Below, in pieces: positions 26,573 through 34,871 of a stretch of 64,000 nt of DNA. The stretch's first letter is position 1; the number at the start of each line of letters is the position of its first letter. The notes under the pieces are model-generated. The model worked only from the letters and a program-made list of their open reading frames with translations. It searched no databases and was not told the DNA's origin. The DNA comes from Streptomyces albogriseolus (lineage in GTDB: Bacteria; Actinomycetota; Actinomycetes; Streptomycetales; Streptomycetaceae): contig BMVA01000001.1 of NCBI GenBank assembly GCA_014650475.1, positions 248,001 through 312,000 on the forward strand, given 5' to 3'. The translations under genes were made by a program, and so were the position numbers.

Positions 26573-27616
26573 ATGAACCACCTCGCCGCCCCCGACCGCT
26601 ACGACGGCACCATGCGCTACCGGCGCACCGGGCGCTCGGGTCTCGACCTGCCCCTGCTGTCGCTCGGCTACTGGCACAACTTCGGCGACGACCGGTCCTT
26701 CGAGAGCCAGCGGGCCATCGCGCTGCGCGCCTTCGACCTGGGCATCACCCACCACGACCTGGCCAACAACTACGGCCCGCCCTACGGCTCCGCCGAGATC
26801 AACTTCGGCCGGCTGATGAGGCAGGACCTGGCCCCGTACCGGGACGAGATGGTGATCTCCACCAAGGCCGGCTGGGACATGTGGCCCGGCCCCTACGGCC
26901 AGGGCGGCGGCTCCCGGAAGTACCTGCTGGCCTCCCTGGACCAGTCCCTGAAGCGGATGGGGCTGGAGTACGTGGACATCTTCTACTCGCACCGGCTGGA
27001 CGCCACCACACCGCTCGAGGAGACCATGGGCGCCCTGGACACCGCGGTGCGCCAGGGCAAGGCGCTGTACGTCGGCATCTCCTCGTACGACGCCGAGCGC
27101 AGCCGTCAGGCCGCGGAAATCCTGCGCGACCTGGGCACCCCGCTGCTGATCCACCAGCCGTCGTACAACATGCTGAACCGCTGGATCGAGACGGACGGGC
27201 TGCTGGACGTGGCCGACGAGGAGGGTTTTGGAGTCATCGGGTTCACCGCCCTGGCGCAGGGGCTGCTCACCGGGCGCTACCTCGACGGCGTGCCGCAGGA
27301 CTCGCGGGCCGCGGCGGGCACCTCGTTCGACGCGGGCTGGCTGACGGACGACATGCTGCGCCGGCTGCGGGCGCTGAACGGCATCGCGGCCCGGCGCGGG
27401 CAGACCCTGGCGCAGATGGCGCTGGCCTGGGCGCTGCGCGACCCCCGGGTGACGTCGCTGGTCATCGGCGCCTCGCGCACCGAGCAGCTGGAGCAGAACG
27501 TGGCCGCGCTGGAGAACCTCGACTTCACCGCCGAGGAACTCGCCGAGATCGACACGTACGCGACGGACGGCGGCGTGGACCTGTGGCGGGACGCCCGCCT
27601 CGGCGCGCTCGGCTGA
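26573..27616 (+). CDS. Aldo/keto reductase, L-glyceraldehyde 3-phosphate reductase (YghZ) type
   Basis: 347-aa NADPH-dependent (beta/alpha)8 reductase. The catalytic tetrad is visible as Asp62, Tyr67, Lys98 and His140 (HDLANNYGPPYGSAE, ISTKAGWDMW, DIFYSHRLD). The YghZ-type signature GYWHNFGDD and QPSYNMLNRW are present; Escherichia coli YghZ detoxifies methylglyoxal and reduces L-glyceraldehyde 3-phosphate. The NADP-binding C-terminal loop VIGASRTEQLEQNVAAL is intact. ATG 26573 follows GGAGA. The gene stands alone, divergent from snapalysin; physiological substrate unknown. Confidence 0.95.
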   Translation: MNHLAAPDRYDGTMRYRRTGRSGLDLPLLSLGYWHNFGDDRSFESQRAIALRAFDLGITHHDLANNYGPPYGSAEINFGRLMRQDLAPYRDEMVISTKAGWDMWPGPYGQGGGSRKYLLASLDQSLKRMGLEYVDIFYSHRLDATTPLEETMGALDTAVRQGKALYVGISSYDAERSRQAAEILRDLGTPLLIHQPSYNMLNRWIETDGLLDVADEEGFGVIGFTALAQGLLTGRYLDGVPQDSRAAAGTSFDAGWLTDDMLRRLRALNGIAARRGQTLAQMALAWALRDPRVTSLVIGASRTEQLEQNVAALENLDFTAEELAEIDTYATDGGVDLWRDARLGALG

Positions 27617-27709
27617 CCCCGTGCCGGGCCGGGCGAGGTGTGCCCCGCCCGGTTCTGGGAACTGAGGTGCTGCAGACCCGCTCGGCCCCCCAGCTCCCGG
27701 ACGGCCCCC

Positions 27710-28192
27710 GTGCAGACCTTCCTCCCCTACCCCGACTTCTGCGGAACCGCGCTGGTCCTCGACCGCAAGCGGCTCGGCAAGCAGCGGGTGGAGGCGCTCC
27801 AGGTGCTGCGCGGGCTGATCGTGCCGGGCTACGGCTGGCGCCGTCATCCCGCCGTGCGCATGTGGACGGGGTACGAGGAGGCGCTGGTGCGCTACGGCCT
27901 GGAGATCTGCCGGGTCTGGCGCGAGCAGGGCCACCAGGACAGCTGCGCGGCCACCCTGGTCGCCGACCTGGCCACGGTCCGCCCCGGGGCGCCGGTGCGC
28001 GACCAGGACGAGCTGGCGCGGGCCGGTGAGCTGCCGCCGTGGCTCGGCGACGAGGCCGTGCACCGCAGTCACCGCTCGGCGCTGGTGCGCAAGGACCCGG
28101 ACGTGTACCGGGAGCTGTTCCCCGACGAGCCGGACGACCTGCCGTACTTCTGGCCGTCCTCCGACCGGGATCCGGAGGCGGCGGCCGGCTGA
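27710..28192 (+). CDS. MSMEG_6728-family protein
   Basis: 160-aa cytoplasmic protein beginning QTFLPYPDF and followed by LDRKRLGKQRVEALQVLRGL and WRRHPAVRMWTGYEEAL, with a C-terminal RKDPDVYRELFP and PYFWPS. These are hallmarks of a conserved actinobacterial family named after MSMEG_6728. The RLGKQRVE helix is reminiscent of pyrimidine-dimer glycosylase (endonuclease V-like) folds, so a DNA-repair role has been guessed, but no catalytic residue can be assigned here. The start is GTG 27710 without an evident ribosome site, so translation may be leaderless or coupled to a short upstream transcript. Confidence 0.82.
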   Translation: MQTFLPYPDFCGTALVLDRKRLGKQRVEALQVLRGLIVPGYGWRRHPAVRMWTGYEEALVRYGLEICRVWREQGHQDSCAATLVADLATVRPGAPVRDQDELARAGELPPWLGDEAVHRSHRSALVRKDPDVYRELFPDEPDDLPYFWPSSDRDPEAAAG

Positions 28193-28238
28193 GCCCCGGC
28201 GCTCCTCGTGCGAGGCGCGCCGGGGCGTCATGCGTGCC

Positions 28239-29519
28239 TCAGCGGGAGGACAGGTACTCCTCGACGCCGGGGGCGGTGTGCGCGTCCTCGGCGTTCACCA
28301 CACCGCCGACCGCCTTCGCGTCCGGCTTCAGCACGTACGTCTCGGTGCTCGCGGGACGGTTCATGTCGGAGAAGTCCTGCGGCGTGCCGAGCCCGGTGTC
28401 GGCGTTGCTCTGCGAGCGGTGCGCCTTGACGACGTCCTCCCTGGTCAGACCGCCCGCCTCGCACGCCTTGGCGAGGTCCTGACCGATGAGTTCCGCGGCG
28501 TTGTAGCCGGACAGCACGCCGGAGTCGACGGGCGAGTCCGGGTACTTCTTCTTGTACGACGCCACCATGGTCTTCACCCCGGGCAGCTCGGAGCTGACGG
28601 CGGGCGCCGCGCTCACCACGTTCAGCAGGGCCGCGAGCGCGGGCCCGGCCGGCGTCTCCATGAGCTGCGGCGCGAAGCCGGGAGCGCTGCTGACCACCGG
28701 GACCTTCAGGCCGCGGGACGCGGCGACGCCGACCAGGGACGCCGTCTGCGCCGGTCCCGCGCTGATCAGGACGGCCTTGACGCCCTCCTTGCGCAGCGCC
28801 GACACCTGCGCCGACAGATCGGTGTCGGTGGCCTGGATCTTCTGCCCGGCCACCTTCATCCCGGCCCGCTCCGCCGCCCAGGTGGAGCCCTCCAGGGCGT
28901 TGGCGCCGTAGTCGCCCTCGAAGTAGACGTGGCCGATGGTGTCGCCCTTCTTCAGGCCCTTGGTGCGGGTGAGGAAGTCCACGGCGGCGATCATGTCGAC
29001 GTCGTAGGTGGTGCCGAGCACCTGGACGGCGTCCTTGCCGAGCAGGGAGGCCGCCCAGGCCTGCGGGAAGGTGAGCATCGTGTCCCGCTCGATGTCGTCC
29101 AGCAGGGCGGCCACCACCGGCGAGCCGATGACCTGCGGCAGCGCCACCACGTCGGGGGCGATGTCGGCGTAGGCGGTGACGGCCTTCTGCACGTCGTAGC
29201 CGTGGTCCTTGACGACGATCTCGACCTTCCGGTCGCAGATGCCGCCCTTGGCGTTGGTCTCGTCGGCCCACATCTGCTGGGCCTGCACGATGCTCTTGCC
29301 GAGCGTGGCGTAGGGGCCGGTCAGGTCGGTGAGGGCGCCGAGCCTGATGGTGTCGTCGTCGACGCCGGGTCCGGTGCGGACGCCGTCGGCGGCGTCGCCC
29401 TTGCCGTCGCCCTCCGCCTTGGAGCTGCATCCGGTGGACGCGAGCAGCAGGGCGAGGGTGCCGGCGAGGACGGCCCCGGCGGCGCGGGCGCGGGGGCGGC
29501 GGGTGTGTCTGGTGGTCAC
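28239..29519 (-). CDS. ABC transporter substrate-binding lipoprotein, branched-chain amino acid type
   Basis: 426-aa type I periplasmic-binding-fold protein. The N-terminus has a basic region, hydrophobic core and lipobox LLASTGCSS, so it is anchored outside the membrane by lipidated Cys. The body follows the LivJ/Leu-Ile-Val-binding layout (IRLGALTDLTGPYATLGKSI, then DVVALPQVIGSPVVAALL). It is the last gene of the five-gene operon and overlaps livM by 4 nt (GTGA), an unusual place for the binding protein, which is normally first. The ligand is not predictable; family members bind amino acids, amides, urea or aromatic acids. Confidence 0.94.
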   Translation of the reverse strand: MTTRHTRRPRARAAGAVLAGTLALLLASTGCSSKAEGDGKGDAADGVRTGPGVDDDTIRLGALTDLTGPYATLGKSIVQAQQMWADETNAKGGICDRKVEIVVKDHGYDVQKAVTAYADIAPDVVALPQVIGSPVVAALLDDIERDTMLTFPQAWAASLLGKDAVQVLGTTYDVDMIAAVDFLTRTKGLKKGDTIGHVYFEGDYGANALEGSTWAAERAGMKVAGQKIQATDTDLSAQVSALRKEGVKAVLISAGPAQTASLVGVAASRGLKVPVVSSAPGFAPQLMETPAGPALAALLNVVSAAPAVSSELPGVKTMVASYKKKYPDSPVDSGVLSGYNAAELIGQDLAKACEAGGLTREDVVKAHRSQSNADTGLGTPQDFSDMNRPASTETYVLKPDAKAVGGVVNAEDAHTAPGVEEYLSSR

Positions 29520-30664
29520 GGGGTGTGCTCCTTGGGTCGTGCGGCCGCGGCCGGCGGCGGGGGCGAGGGAACGGCGGGGTCCGGGGCGGAGGTCGGGGTG
29601 GTGCGGCGGCGCCGCAGGCGGTCACGGGCCCGGCGGGCCAGGCCGTGCAGCCCGTCGGGGGCGTACAGCAGGACGAGGACGATGGCGGCGCCGTAGAGGT
29701 ACCGGGCGGCCTCGGTGGGGCCGACGGCGCCCTCGGCGGAGCCGGGTGCGGCGACCAGCGGGAGCTGGTCGGCGTACCGGGTCATCAGCAGCGGCAGCGC
29801 GGTGACGAAGACGGCGCCGGCGGTGGCTCCGGCGACCGAGCCGAGACCACCGACGACGATCATGGCGAGGTAGTCGACGGACAGCACAAGACCGAAGTAG
29901 TCGGGCACCACCCGGCGGAAGGCGAGCGCCAGCAGCACCCCGGCGAGGCCCGCGTACATCGACGACACCACGAACGCGGCGGAGCGGTGCCGGGCCACGT
30001 CGACGCCCATCACGGCGGCGGCCGTCTCGCTGTCGCGGAGGGCGGCCAGCGCCCGGCCGGGGCGGGAGCGCAGCAGGCCGCGGGCGGTGAACCAGGTGAG
30101 CGCGAACAGGGCGAGGCCCAGGAACCACAGGCGTTCCTCCGCGCCGAACGGCACGCCCAGCACGGTGAGTTCGGGGTCGCTAGCGGTGAAGGTGAAGCCG
30201 CCGAGGGAGAGCGGGGGCACGGAGCGGCCGTTGAAGCCCCCGGTGACCGACTCGGCGGTGAGCAGGACGTGGTGGCCGAGGAAGACCAGGGCGAGGGTGG
30301 CGATGCCCAGGTAGATGCCCTTGACCCGGCCGGCGACGGGACTGAACAGCCCGCCGGCGAGCCCCGCCATCAGCACCGCGAGGGGCACGGCGACGACGGT
30401 CGGCAGCCCCGGTCCCGGGTCGCCGGCCAGCCAGGTGTAGCCGTACGCGCCGACGGCGAGGAAGAAGGCGTGGCCGAGGGAGAGTTGTCCCGCGGTGCCG
30501 CTGAGCAGGGCCAGGCCGACGGCGCCGATGGCCGCCGCCATGGAGAACAGGCCGATGCGCAGCCAGAAGGCGTCCAGGTAGAACGGCGGCAGGCACAGGA
30601 GCACGGCGACCGTGAGCAGGGTGGCGCGGCGGCGGGTGAGGAGCGCGGTGATCCGGTCAGACAC
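29516..30664 (-). CDS. livM: Branched-chain amino acid-type ABC transporter permease (LivM)
   Basis: 382-aa membrane permease with about 9-10 hydrophobic helices. The LivM-type signatures GQLSLGHAFFLAVGAYGYTW and GRALAALRDSETAAAVMGVDV (cytoplasmic coupling loop) are seen, followed by ALAFRRVVPDYFGLVLSV. A Pro/Arg-rich tail of about 50 residues after the last helix is probably disordered. GTG 30664 overlaps the livH stop by 8 nt. Works with LivH as heterodimeric channel energised by LivF and LivG. Confidence 0.94.
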   Translation of the reverse strand: MSDRITALLTRRRATLLTVAVLLCLPPFYLDAFWLRIGLFSMAAAIGAVGLALLSGTAGQLSLGHAFFLAVGAYGYTWLAGDPGPGLPTVVAVPLAVLMAGLAGGLFSPVAGRVKGIYLGIATLALVFLGHHVLLTAESVTGGFNGRSVPPLSLGGFTFTASDPELTVLGVPFGAEERLWFLGLALFALTWFTARGLLRSRPGRALAALRDSETAAAVMGVDVARHRSAAFVVSSMYAGLAGVLLALAFRRVVPDYFGLVLSVDYLAMIVVGGLGSVAGATAGAVFVTALPLLMTRYADQLPLVAAPGSAEGAVGPTEAARYLYGAAIVLVLLYAPDGLHGLARRARDRLRRRRTTPTSAPDPAVPSPPPPAAAARPKEHTP

Positions 30665-31553
30665 GGGCCGCTCCCTTCGCGCCGAACAGCCCGTTGGGCC
30701 GTACCAGGAGCACCAGCAGCATCACGGCGTACGGGGCGACGTCGCCGAACCCCTCGCCGAGCACGTGCAGTTCGGACTGGTAGCCGACGACGAGCGCCTC
30801 GGTCAGCCCGATGACGAGACTGCCCGCGAGGGCGCCCGTCGGGGACGCCAGCCCGCCGAGGATGGCGGCGGGGAAGGCGTTGAGCGCGATCTGGCCGGTG
30901 GTGCGCTCCAGGCCGGGGGCGGGGAACGCGGCGAGGAACACGGCGGCCAGCGCGGCGAGCGCGCCCGCCAGGCACCAGGCCCCCGCCCGCACCCGGCCGA
31001 GCCGAACGCCCATCAGCGCGGCGGCTTCCATGTCCTCCGCCGCCGCACGCAGCGACAGGCCCCAGGAGGTGAACCGGAACAGGGCGAAGACTCCGCCGAT
31101 GACGACGGCCGACACGACGATGGCGGCGAGCCGGCTGTCCGCGACGGTCACCGGGCCGAGTTCGGTCACCGCGTCGCCCCACGGGTCGCCGAGCGTCAGC
31201 AGGTCGCCGCCGATGCGCCGGGCCAGCTCGGTGAGCAGCACGATGTCGACGCCGATGGTGACGATGGTCTGCACATGCGCGGAGTGGGCGTCGTGGCCGC
31301 CGCGCTGGAGCAGGAACCGGTCCAGCGCCCCGGCCAGGGCGGCCGTCACGATCACCGCGAGGGCGAGCGCCCCGGCGAAGCCCAGGTCGTCGTGGAGGAC
31401 GGCGACCAGGTAGCCGCCGAGCAGCAGCAGGGAGCCGTGGGCGAAGTTGAGCACGCCCGAGGCCTTGAAGATGACGACGAAGCCGAGGGCGACCAGCGCG
31501 TACACCGCGCCGAGGGCCAGTCCGCCCAGCAGGCTGTCCAGGAGATCCGTCAT
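30657..31553 (-). CDS. livH: Branched-chain amino acid-type ABC transporter permease (LivH)
   Basis: 298-aa permease with about 8 transmembrane helices. LivH signatures are the N-terminal GGLALGAVYALVALGFVVIF with VLNFAHGSLLLLGGY and the coupling loop SLRAAAEDMEAAALMGV. The ATG overlaps the livG stop by 4 nt. It forms the membrane channel with LivM. Confidence 0.95.
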   Translation of the reverse strand: MTDLLDSLLGGLALGAVYALVALGFVVIFKASGVLNFAHGSLLLLGGYLVAVLHDDLGFAGALALAVIVTAALAGALDRFLLQRGGHDAHSAHVQTIVTIGVDIVLLTELARRIGGDLLTLGDPWGDAVTELGPVTVADSRLAAIVVSAVVIGGVFALFRFTSWGLSLRAAAEDMEAAALMGVRLGRVRAGAWCLAGALAALAAVFLAAFPAPGLERTTGQIALNAFPAAILGGLASPTGALAGSLVIGLTEALVVGYQSELHVLGEGFGDVAPYAVMLLVLLVRPNGLFGAKGAARV

Positions 31554-32368
31554 GCCGCGTCCTCCCCGGTCGCGTCGGTGCCGAGGTAGGCGCGCAGGAC
31601 CTCCGGGTCCCGGCGGACCTCGTCGGGGGCGCCGTGCGCGATGGGCCGGCCGAAGTCCAGCACGGTGACCTCGTCGGCGAGACGCATCACCAGACCCATG
31701 TCGTGCTCCACGAGGACCACGGACAGGCCGAGTTCGGCCCGTAGTCCGGCCACCACCTCGGCGGTGCGGGCGCGTTCGGCGGCGTTCATGCCGGCCACGG
31801 GTTCGTCGAGCAGCAGCACACGGGGCTCCAGGCAGAGGGCGCGGGCGAGTTCGACGCGCTTGCGGTCGCCGTAGGACAGCAGGCCGACGGGCGTGTCGAA
31901 GTGGGCGCCGAGGCCGGTGAGTCCGGCGATCTCCCGGGCGCGGGCGAGGTGCTCGCGCTGTTCACGCCGGGCGCCCGGCAGCCGCAGGGCGCTCGCGGTG
32001 AACCCGGCGCGGGTGAGGGCGTGCCGGCCGAGCATCAGGTTGTCGGCGACGGTGCCCTGGGTGGTGACGATGTTCTGGAAGGTGCGGGCCACGCCGAGCG
32101 CGGCGATACGGTGCGGGGCGAGCCGGGTCAGCTCCGTGCCGCCGAGGGTGACGGTGCCGGAGGCGGGGCGGCACAGTCCGGACAGCACGTTGAAGCAGGT
32201 GGACTTGCCCGCGCCGTTGGGGCCGATGAGCGCGTGCACCGAACCCGGGGCGACGGTAAAGGACACCCCGTCGAGCGCGGTGAGCCCGGCGAAGCGCACG
32301 GTGACGTCGCGGACGGCGAGCTCGGGCGGGGCGGTGGTGGTGCGGTCGTTGGTGGTGCGGTCGTTCAC
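31550..32368 (-). CDS. livG: Branched-chain amino acid-type ABC transporter ATPase (LivG)
   Basis: 272-aa ABC ATPase. Walker A GPNGAGKST, the LivG-specific VARTFQNI, the signature LLSYGDRKRVELARAL, Walker B VLLLDEPVAGM and the H-loop VEHDMGLVM are all intact. The family normally has LSxGQ at the signature; here it is LSYGDRKR, a common LivG variant. GTG 32368 overlaps the livF stop (GTGA). The N-terminus has a Thr/Arg-rich extension of about 15 residues. Confidence 0.95.
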   Translation of the reverse strand: MNDRTTNDRTTTAPPELAVRDVTVRFAGLTALDGVSFTVAPGSVHALIGPNGAGKSTCFNVLSGLCRPASGTVTLGGTELTRLAPHRIAALGVARTFQNIVTTQGTVADNLMLGRHALTRAGFTASALRLPGARREQREHLARAREIAGLTGLGAHFDTPVGLLSYGDRKRVELARALCLEPRVLLLDEPVAGMNAAERARTAEVVAGLRAELGLSVVLVEHDMGLVMRLADEVTVLDFGRPIAHGAPDEVRRDPEVLRAYLGTDATGEDAA

Positions 32369-33147
32369 GCGGCCCCCTGGTCCTGCGCCGACTCGCCCAG
32401 GTACAGGCGGCGTACGGCGTCGGTACGGGCGAGTTCCCCGGCGGGGCCGGACAGGCGGGTCTCGCCGACCTCGAGGACGTGCGCGTGGCTCGCGAGGGAG
32501 AGCGCCATACCGGCGTTCTGCTCGACCAGGAGCACGGCGGTGCCCTGTGCGTTGATCTCGCGGATCACCTCGGCGATGCGGTGCACCATCTGCGGGGCGA
32601 GCCCGAGGGAGGGCTCGTCGAGCAGCAGCAGGCGGGGCGCGGCCATCAGGGCGCGGCCGATGGCGAGCATCTGCTGCTCGCCGCCGGACAGCAGCCCGGC
32701 CTGCTGGTGGGTGCGTTCGGCGAGCCGCGGGAAGAGCGTGAAGACGCGGTCGCGGGCCTCCTGGACCTGGGCGCGTCCGCGCCGCCCGAGGCCGAGCCCG
32801 CCGGAGCGGAGGTTCTCGTCGACGGACAGCCCGGCGAACACCCGCCGTCCCTCGGGTACTTGGACCACGCCGGCGCGGACCGCGGCGACCGGGTCCTTGC
32901 CGTCGAGCACCGTGTCGCCGTAGCGGATGCTCCCGGCCGTGACCGCGCCGCGGTGCAGGCGGAGGGTGCCGGAGACGGCGCGCAGCAGCGTGGTCTTGCC
33001 GGCGCCGTTCGCGCCGAGCAGGGCGACGACCGCGGCGGGGGGCACGGTGAGGGACACGGAGCGGAGGGCGGACAGCGCGCGGCCGTAGGTCACGTCGACG
33101 TCCTCGACGTGCAGGGCGGGCGCGCCGTCCGGTGGTGCTTCGGGCAT
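32365..33147 (-). CDS. livF: Branched-chain amino acid-type ABC transporter ATPase (LivF)
   Basis: 260-aa ABC ATPase with Walker A GANGAGKTT, the LivF motif VQVPEGRRVFAGLSV, signature LLSGGEQQMLAIGRAL, Walker B LLLDEPSLGL and H-loop VEQNAGMAL. It is the first gene of the operon livF-livG-livH-livM-binding protein. ATG 33147 has GAGGAG 6 nt upstream; a GTG one codon earlier is too close to it. No dedicated regulator is visible upstream; the 315-bp leader holds a direct repeat. Confidence 0.95.
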   Translation of the reverse strand: MPEAPPDGAPALHVEDVDVTYGRALSALRSVSLTVPPAAVVALLGANGAGKTTLLRAVSGTLRLHRGAVTAGSIRYGDTVLDGKDPVAAVRAGVVQVPEGRRVFAGLSVDENLRSGGLGLGRRGRAQVQEARDRVFTLFPRLAERTHQQAGLLSGGEQQMLAIGRALMAAPRLLLLDEPSLGLAPQMVHRIAEVIREINAQGTAVLLVEQNAGMALSLASHAHVLEVGETRLSGPAGELARTDAVRRLYLGESAQDQGAA

Positions 33148-33352
33148 CACGACTCCTCGGGGTCGTCGCGCGGGGCGGCGACGGCTTCGGGGGAAGGGGT
33201 GCTTACGACAGCACGGGGGTGCGGAGGGGGTACAGCGGTGTGGCGCCGCACGCTGCGGTGTCCCAACGGGGGTGGGGGCGGGTTGTGCGGGTGCCCATGC
33301 GGGCGGCCCGTCGTCCGGCGCCAGGGGCGGGGGGTTCGCGTCGTGTCGCGGC

Positions 33353-33456
33353 TGCGGGCCGGTGGGGGTTGGCCGCGCAGTTCCCCGCGCCCCTTCGGGC
33401 GCGTCCAGGTGCGGGCCGGTGGGGGTCGGTCGCGCAGTTCCCCGCGCCCCTTCGGG
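33353..33456. repeat. 47-bp direct repeat (two copies) containing the Streptomyces GCGCAGTTCCCCGCGCCCCT element
   Basis: Units at 33353-33399 and 33410-33456 differ at two positions and are spaced 57 bp apart. Each ends with GCGCAGTTCCCCGCGCCCCT plus TCGGG. The same 20-mer appears inverted at 48292-48311. The rest of the 315-bp gap between the PucR-like gene and livF (33148-33462) shows no gene or clear promoter. Confidence 0.8.
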
Positions 33457-33462
33457 GTGCCG

Positions 33463-34728
33463 CTACGGCCGGGGGTCGAGGAGGTTGCGGGCCGTGAGGG
33501 CCAGGGCGGTTTCGACCAGGTCGGTGGGGCGGGAGAGGCTGCGGCCGGTGAGTTGTTCGTAGCGGCGGAGGCGGTTGAGGACGGTGTTGCGGTGGCAGTA
33601 CAGGCGGCGGCCTGCCCGTTGGGCGGAGCCGTCACAGGCCAGCCAGGTGGCGAGGGTGTCGAGGAGAACCTCGGCGTCGGCGGGTTCCAGGCCGGCCAGC
33701 GGGCCGAGCAGCCGGTCGGCCAGCGCCGCGGCGAGGTCGGGGTTCGACGCGACCAGCGCCGCCGGCAGGTGCTCGGTCAGCCGGACCGTGCCGCCCGCCT
33801 CGGGGCACAGCCGCAGCGCCGTGTCCGCCAGCCGTCGTGCCTCCCCCACGGCCGCCAGTCCGTCGACCGCGCTGCTGACGCCCACCCGTACGCCGGGCGG
33901 CTGCTCGTCCGGGACGATGGCCGCCGCGTCGTCCTCGACGAGCACGATGCCGTGGTCGGCGTCCACACCGGTGTGCCAGTGCACGCGCACACCCGGGGCG
34001 ACGGCTGCCTGGGCGCCCGTACAACCCGCGGACCGCGTCCCCTCGACCGCGACGACGACGTACCGGCCGTGCTCGGGCAGGTCCAGCGCCTCGGCCGCCT
34101 CGGGCAGGTCGGCGATCCGGCTGGTGCCGTCCAGCAGGGCCGCGGCGAGCAGTCGCACCCTGTTCTCCCTCCGCCACGCCAGCTGCCGCTCGGTCTGCCG
34201 GTAGGCGTCCGCGACGATCGTGCTGTGCTCGTCGACGAAGTCCCACACGTCGGACGCGACATGCACCAGCAGCCGTACGTCCTCCGGCGCCGCCCGGGAC
34301 GTCTCGTCGACCAGGCCCTGCCACACCAGCGAGCCGCCCAGCCGGAAGGCGTGCAGCACCGCGTCCAGCGGCAGGCCCTGTTCGGCACGGGTGGCGCCGA
34401 TCTTCCACGAGCAGCGGCGGGCCCCGTCACGGGCGCCCCGCGGGTCCAGCAGCGAGGAGATGCTGTGCCGCAGCGAGCGGTGCACCTCCTGCCAGGTGGC
34501 GACGGCGTCGCCCTCGACGGCGGTGCGGTAGGCGGGCTCCTGCTCCTGGAGCACCGCGACCAGCCGGTCGGTGAGCTGCGGCAGGTCGTCCAGCAGGACG
34601 CGGGCGGCCCGGTGCAGCACGCGCAGCGCGTCGGCGTCGATCAGCGACCGCACGCGTGGCGTCCGCGACCGGGGTGCGGGCACGGGTCCGGGACGCAGCA
34701 GGGTACGTGGCCGTACGGCTTGAGGCAT
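33463..34728 (-). CDS. PucR/CdaR-type helix-turn-helix regulator
   Basis: 421-aa regulator. An N-terminal sensor-like helical domain (about 20-175), a degenerate GGDEF-like middle (about 195-300) and a C-terminal PucR HTH (about 365-418; GRRLYCHRNTVLNRLRRYEQL followed by TDLVETALALTA). Related proteins control purine, GABA, sugar-acid or amide use. The start at ATG 34728 has GGGGGA about 8 nt upstream. The gene lies downstream of a same-strand LuxR gene (143 bp) and upstream of the liv operon with 315 bp between, so it could regulate the transporter, but the distance and repeats make that only an inference. Confidence 0.9.
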   Translation of the reverse strand: MPQAVRPRTLLRPGPVPAPRSRTPRVRSLIDADALRVLHRAARVLLDDLPQLTDRLVAVLQEQEPAYRTAVEGDAVATWQEVHRSLRHSISSLLDPRGARDGARRCSWKIGATRAEQGLPLDAVLHAFRLGGSLVWQGLVDETSRAAPEDVRLLVHVASDVWDFVDEHSTIVADAYRQTERQLAWRRENRVRLLAAALLDGTSRIADLPEAAEALDLPEHGRYVVVAVEGTRSAGCTGAQAAVAPGVRVHWHTGVDADHGIVLVEDDAAAIVPDEQPPGVRVGVSSAVDGLAAVGEARRLADTALRLCPEAGGTVRLTEHLPAALVASNPDLAAALADRLLGPLAGLEPADAEVLLDTLATWLACDGSAQRAGRRLYCHRNTVLNRLRRYEQLTGRSLSRPTDLVETALALTARNLLDPRP

Positions 34729-34871
34729 CGCGCATTCCCCCCAGGGTCGGGCTTCCCGGCGGTGCCCGTGCGGCGGCCCCGTACCGGCGCCCGGCAGGTA
34801 CGGGGAGCCCGCGGGCCGGCCGCCGTCGGACTCGTCCTGCCCCGAAGGATGGCATACCGTCCGGTCGGTCC

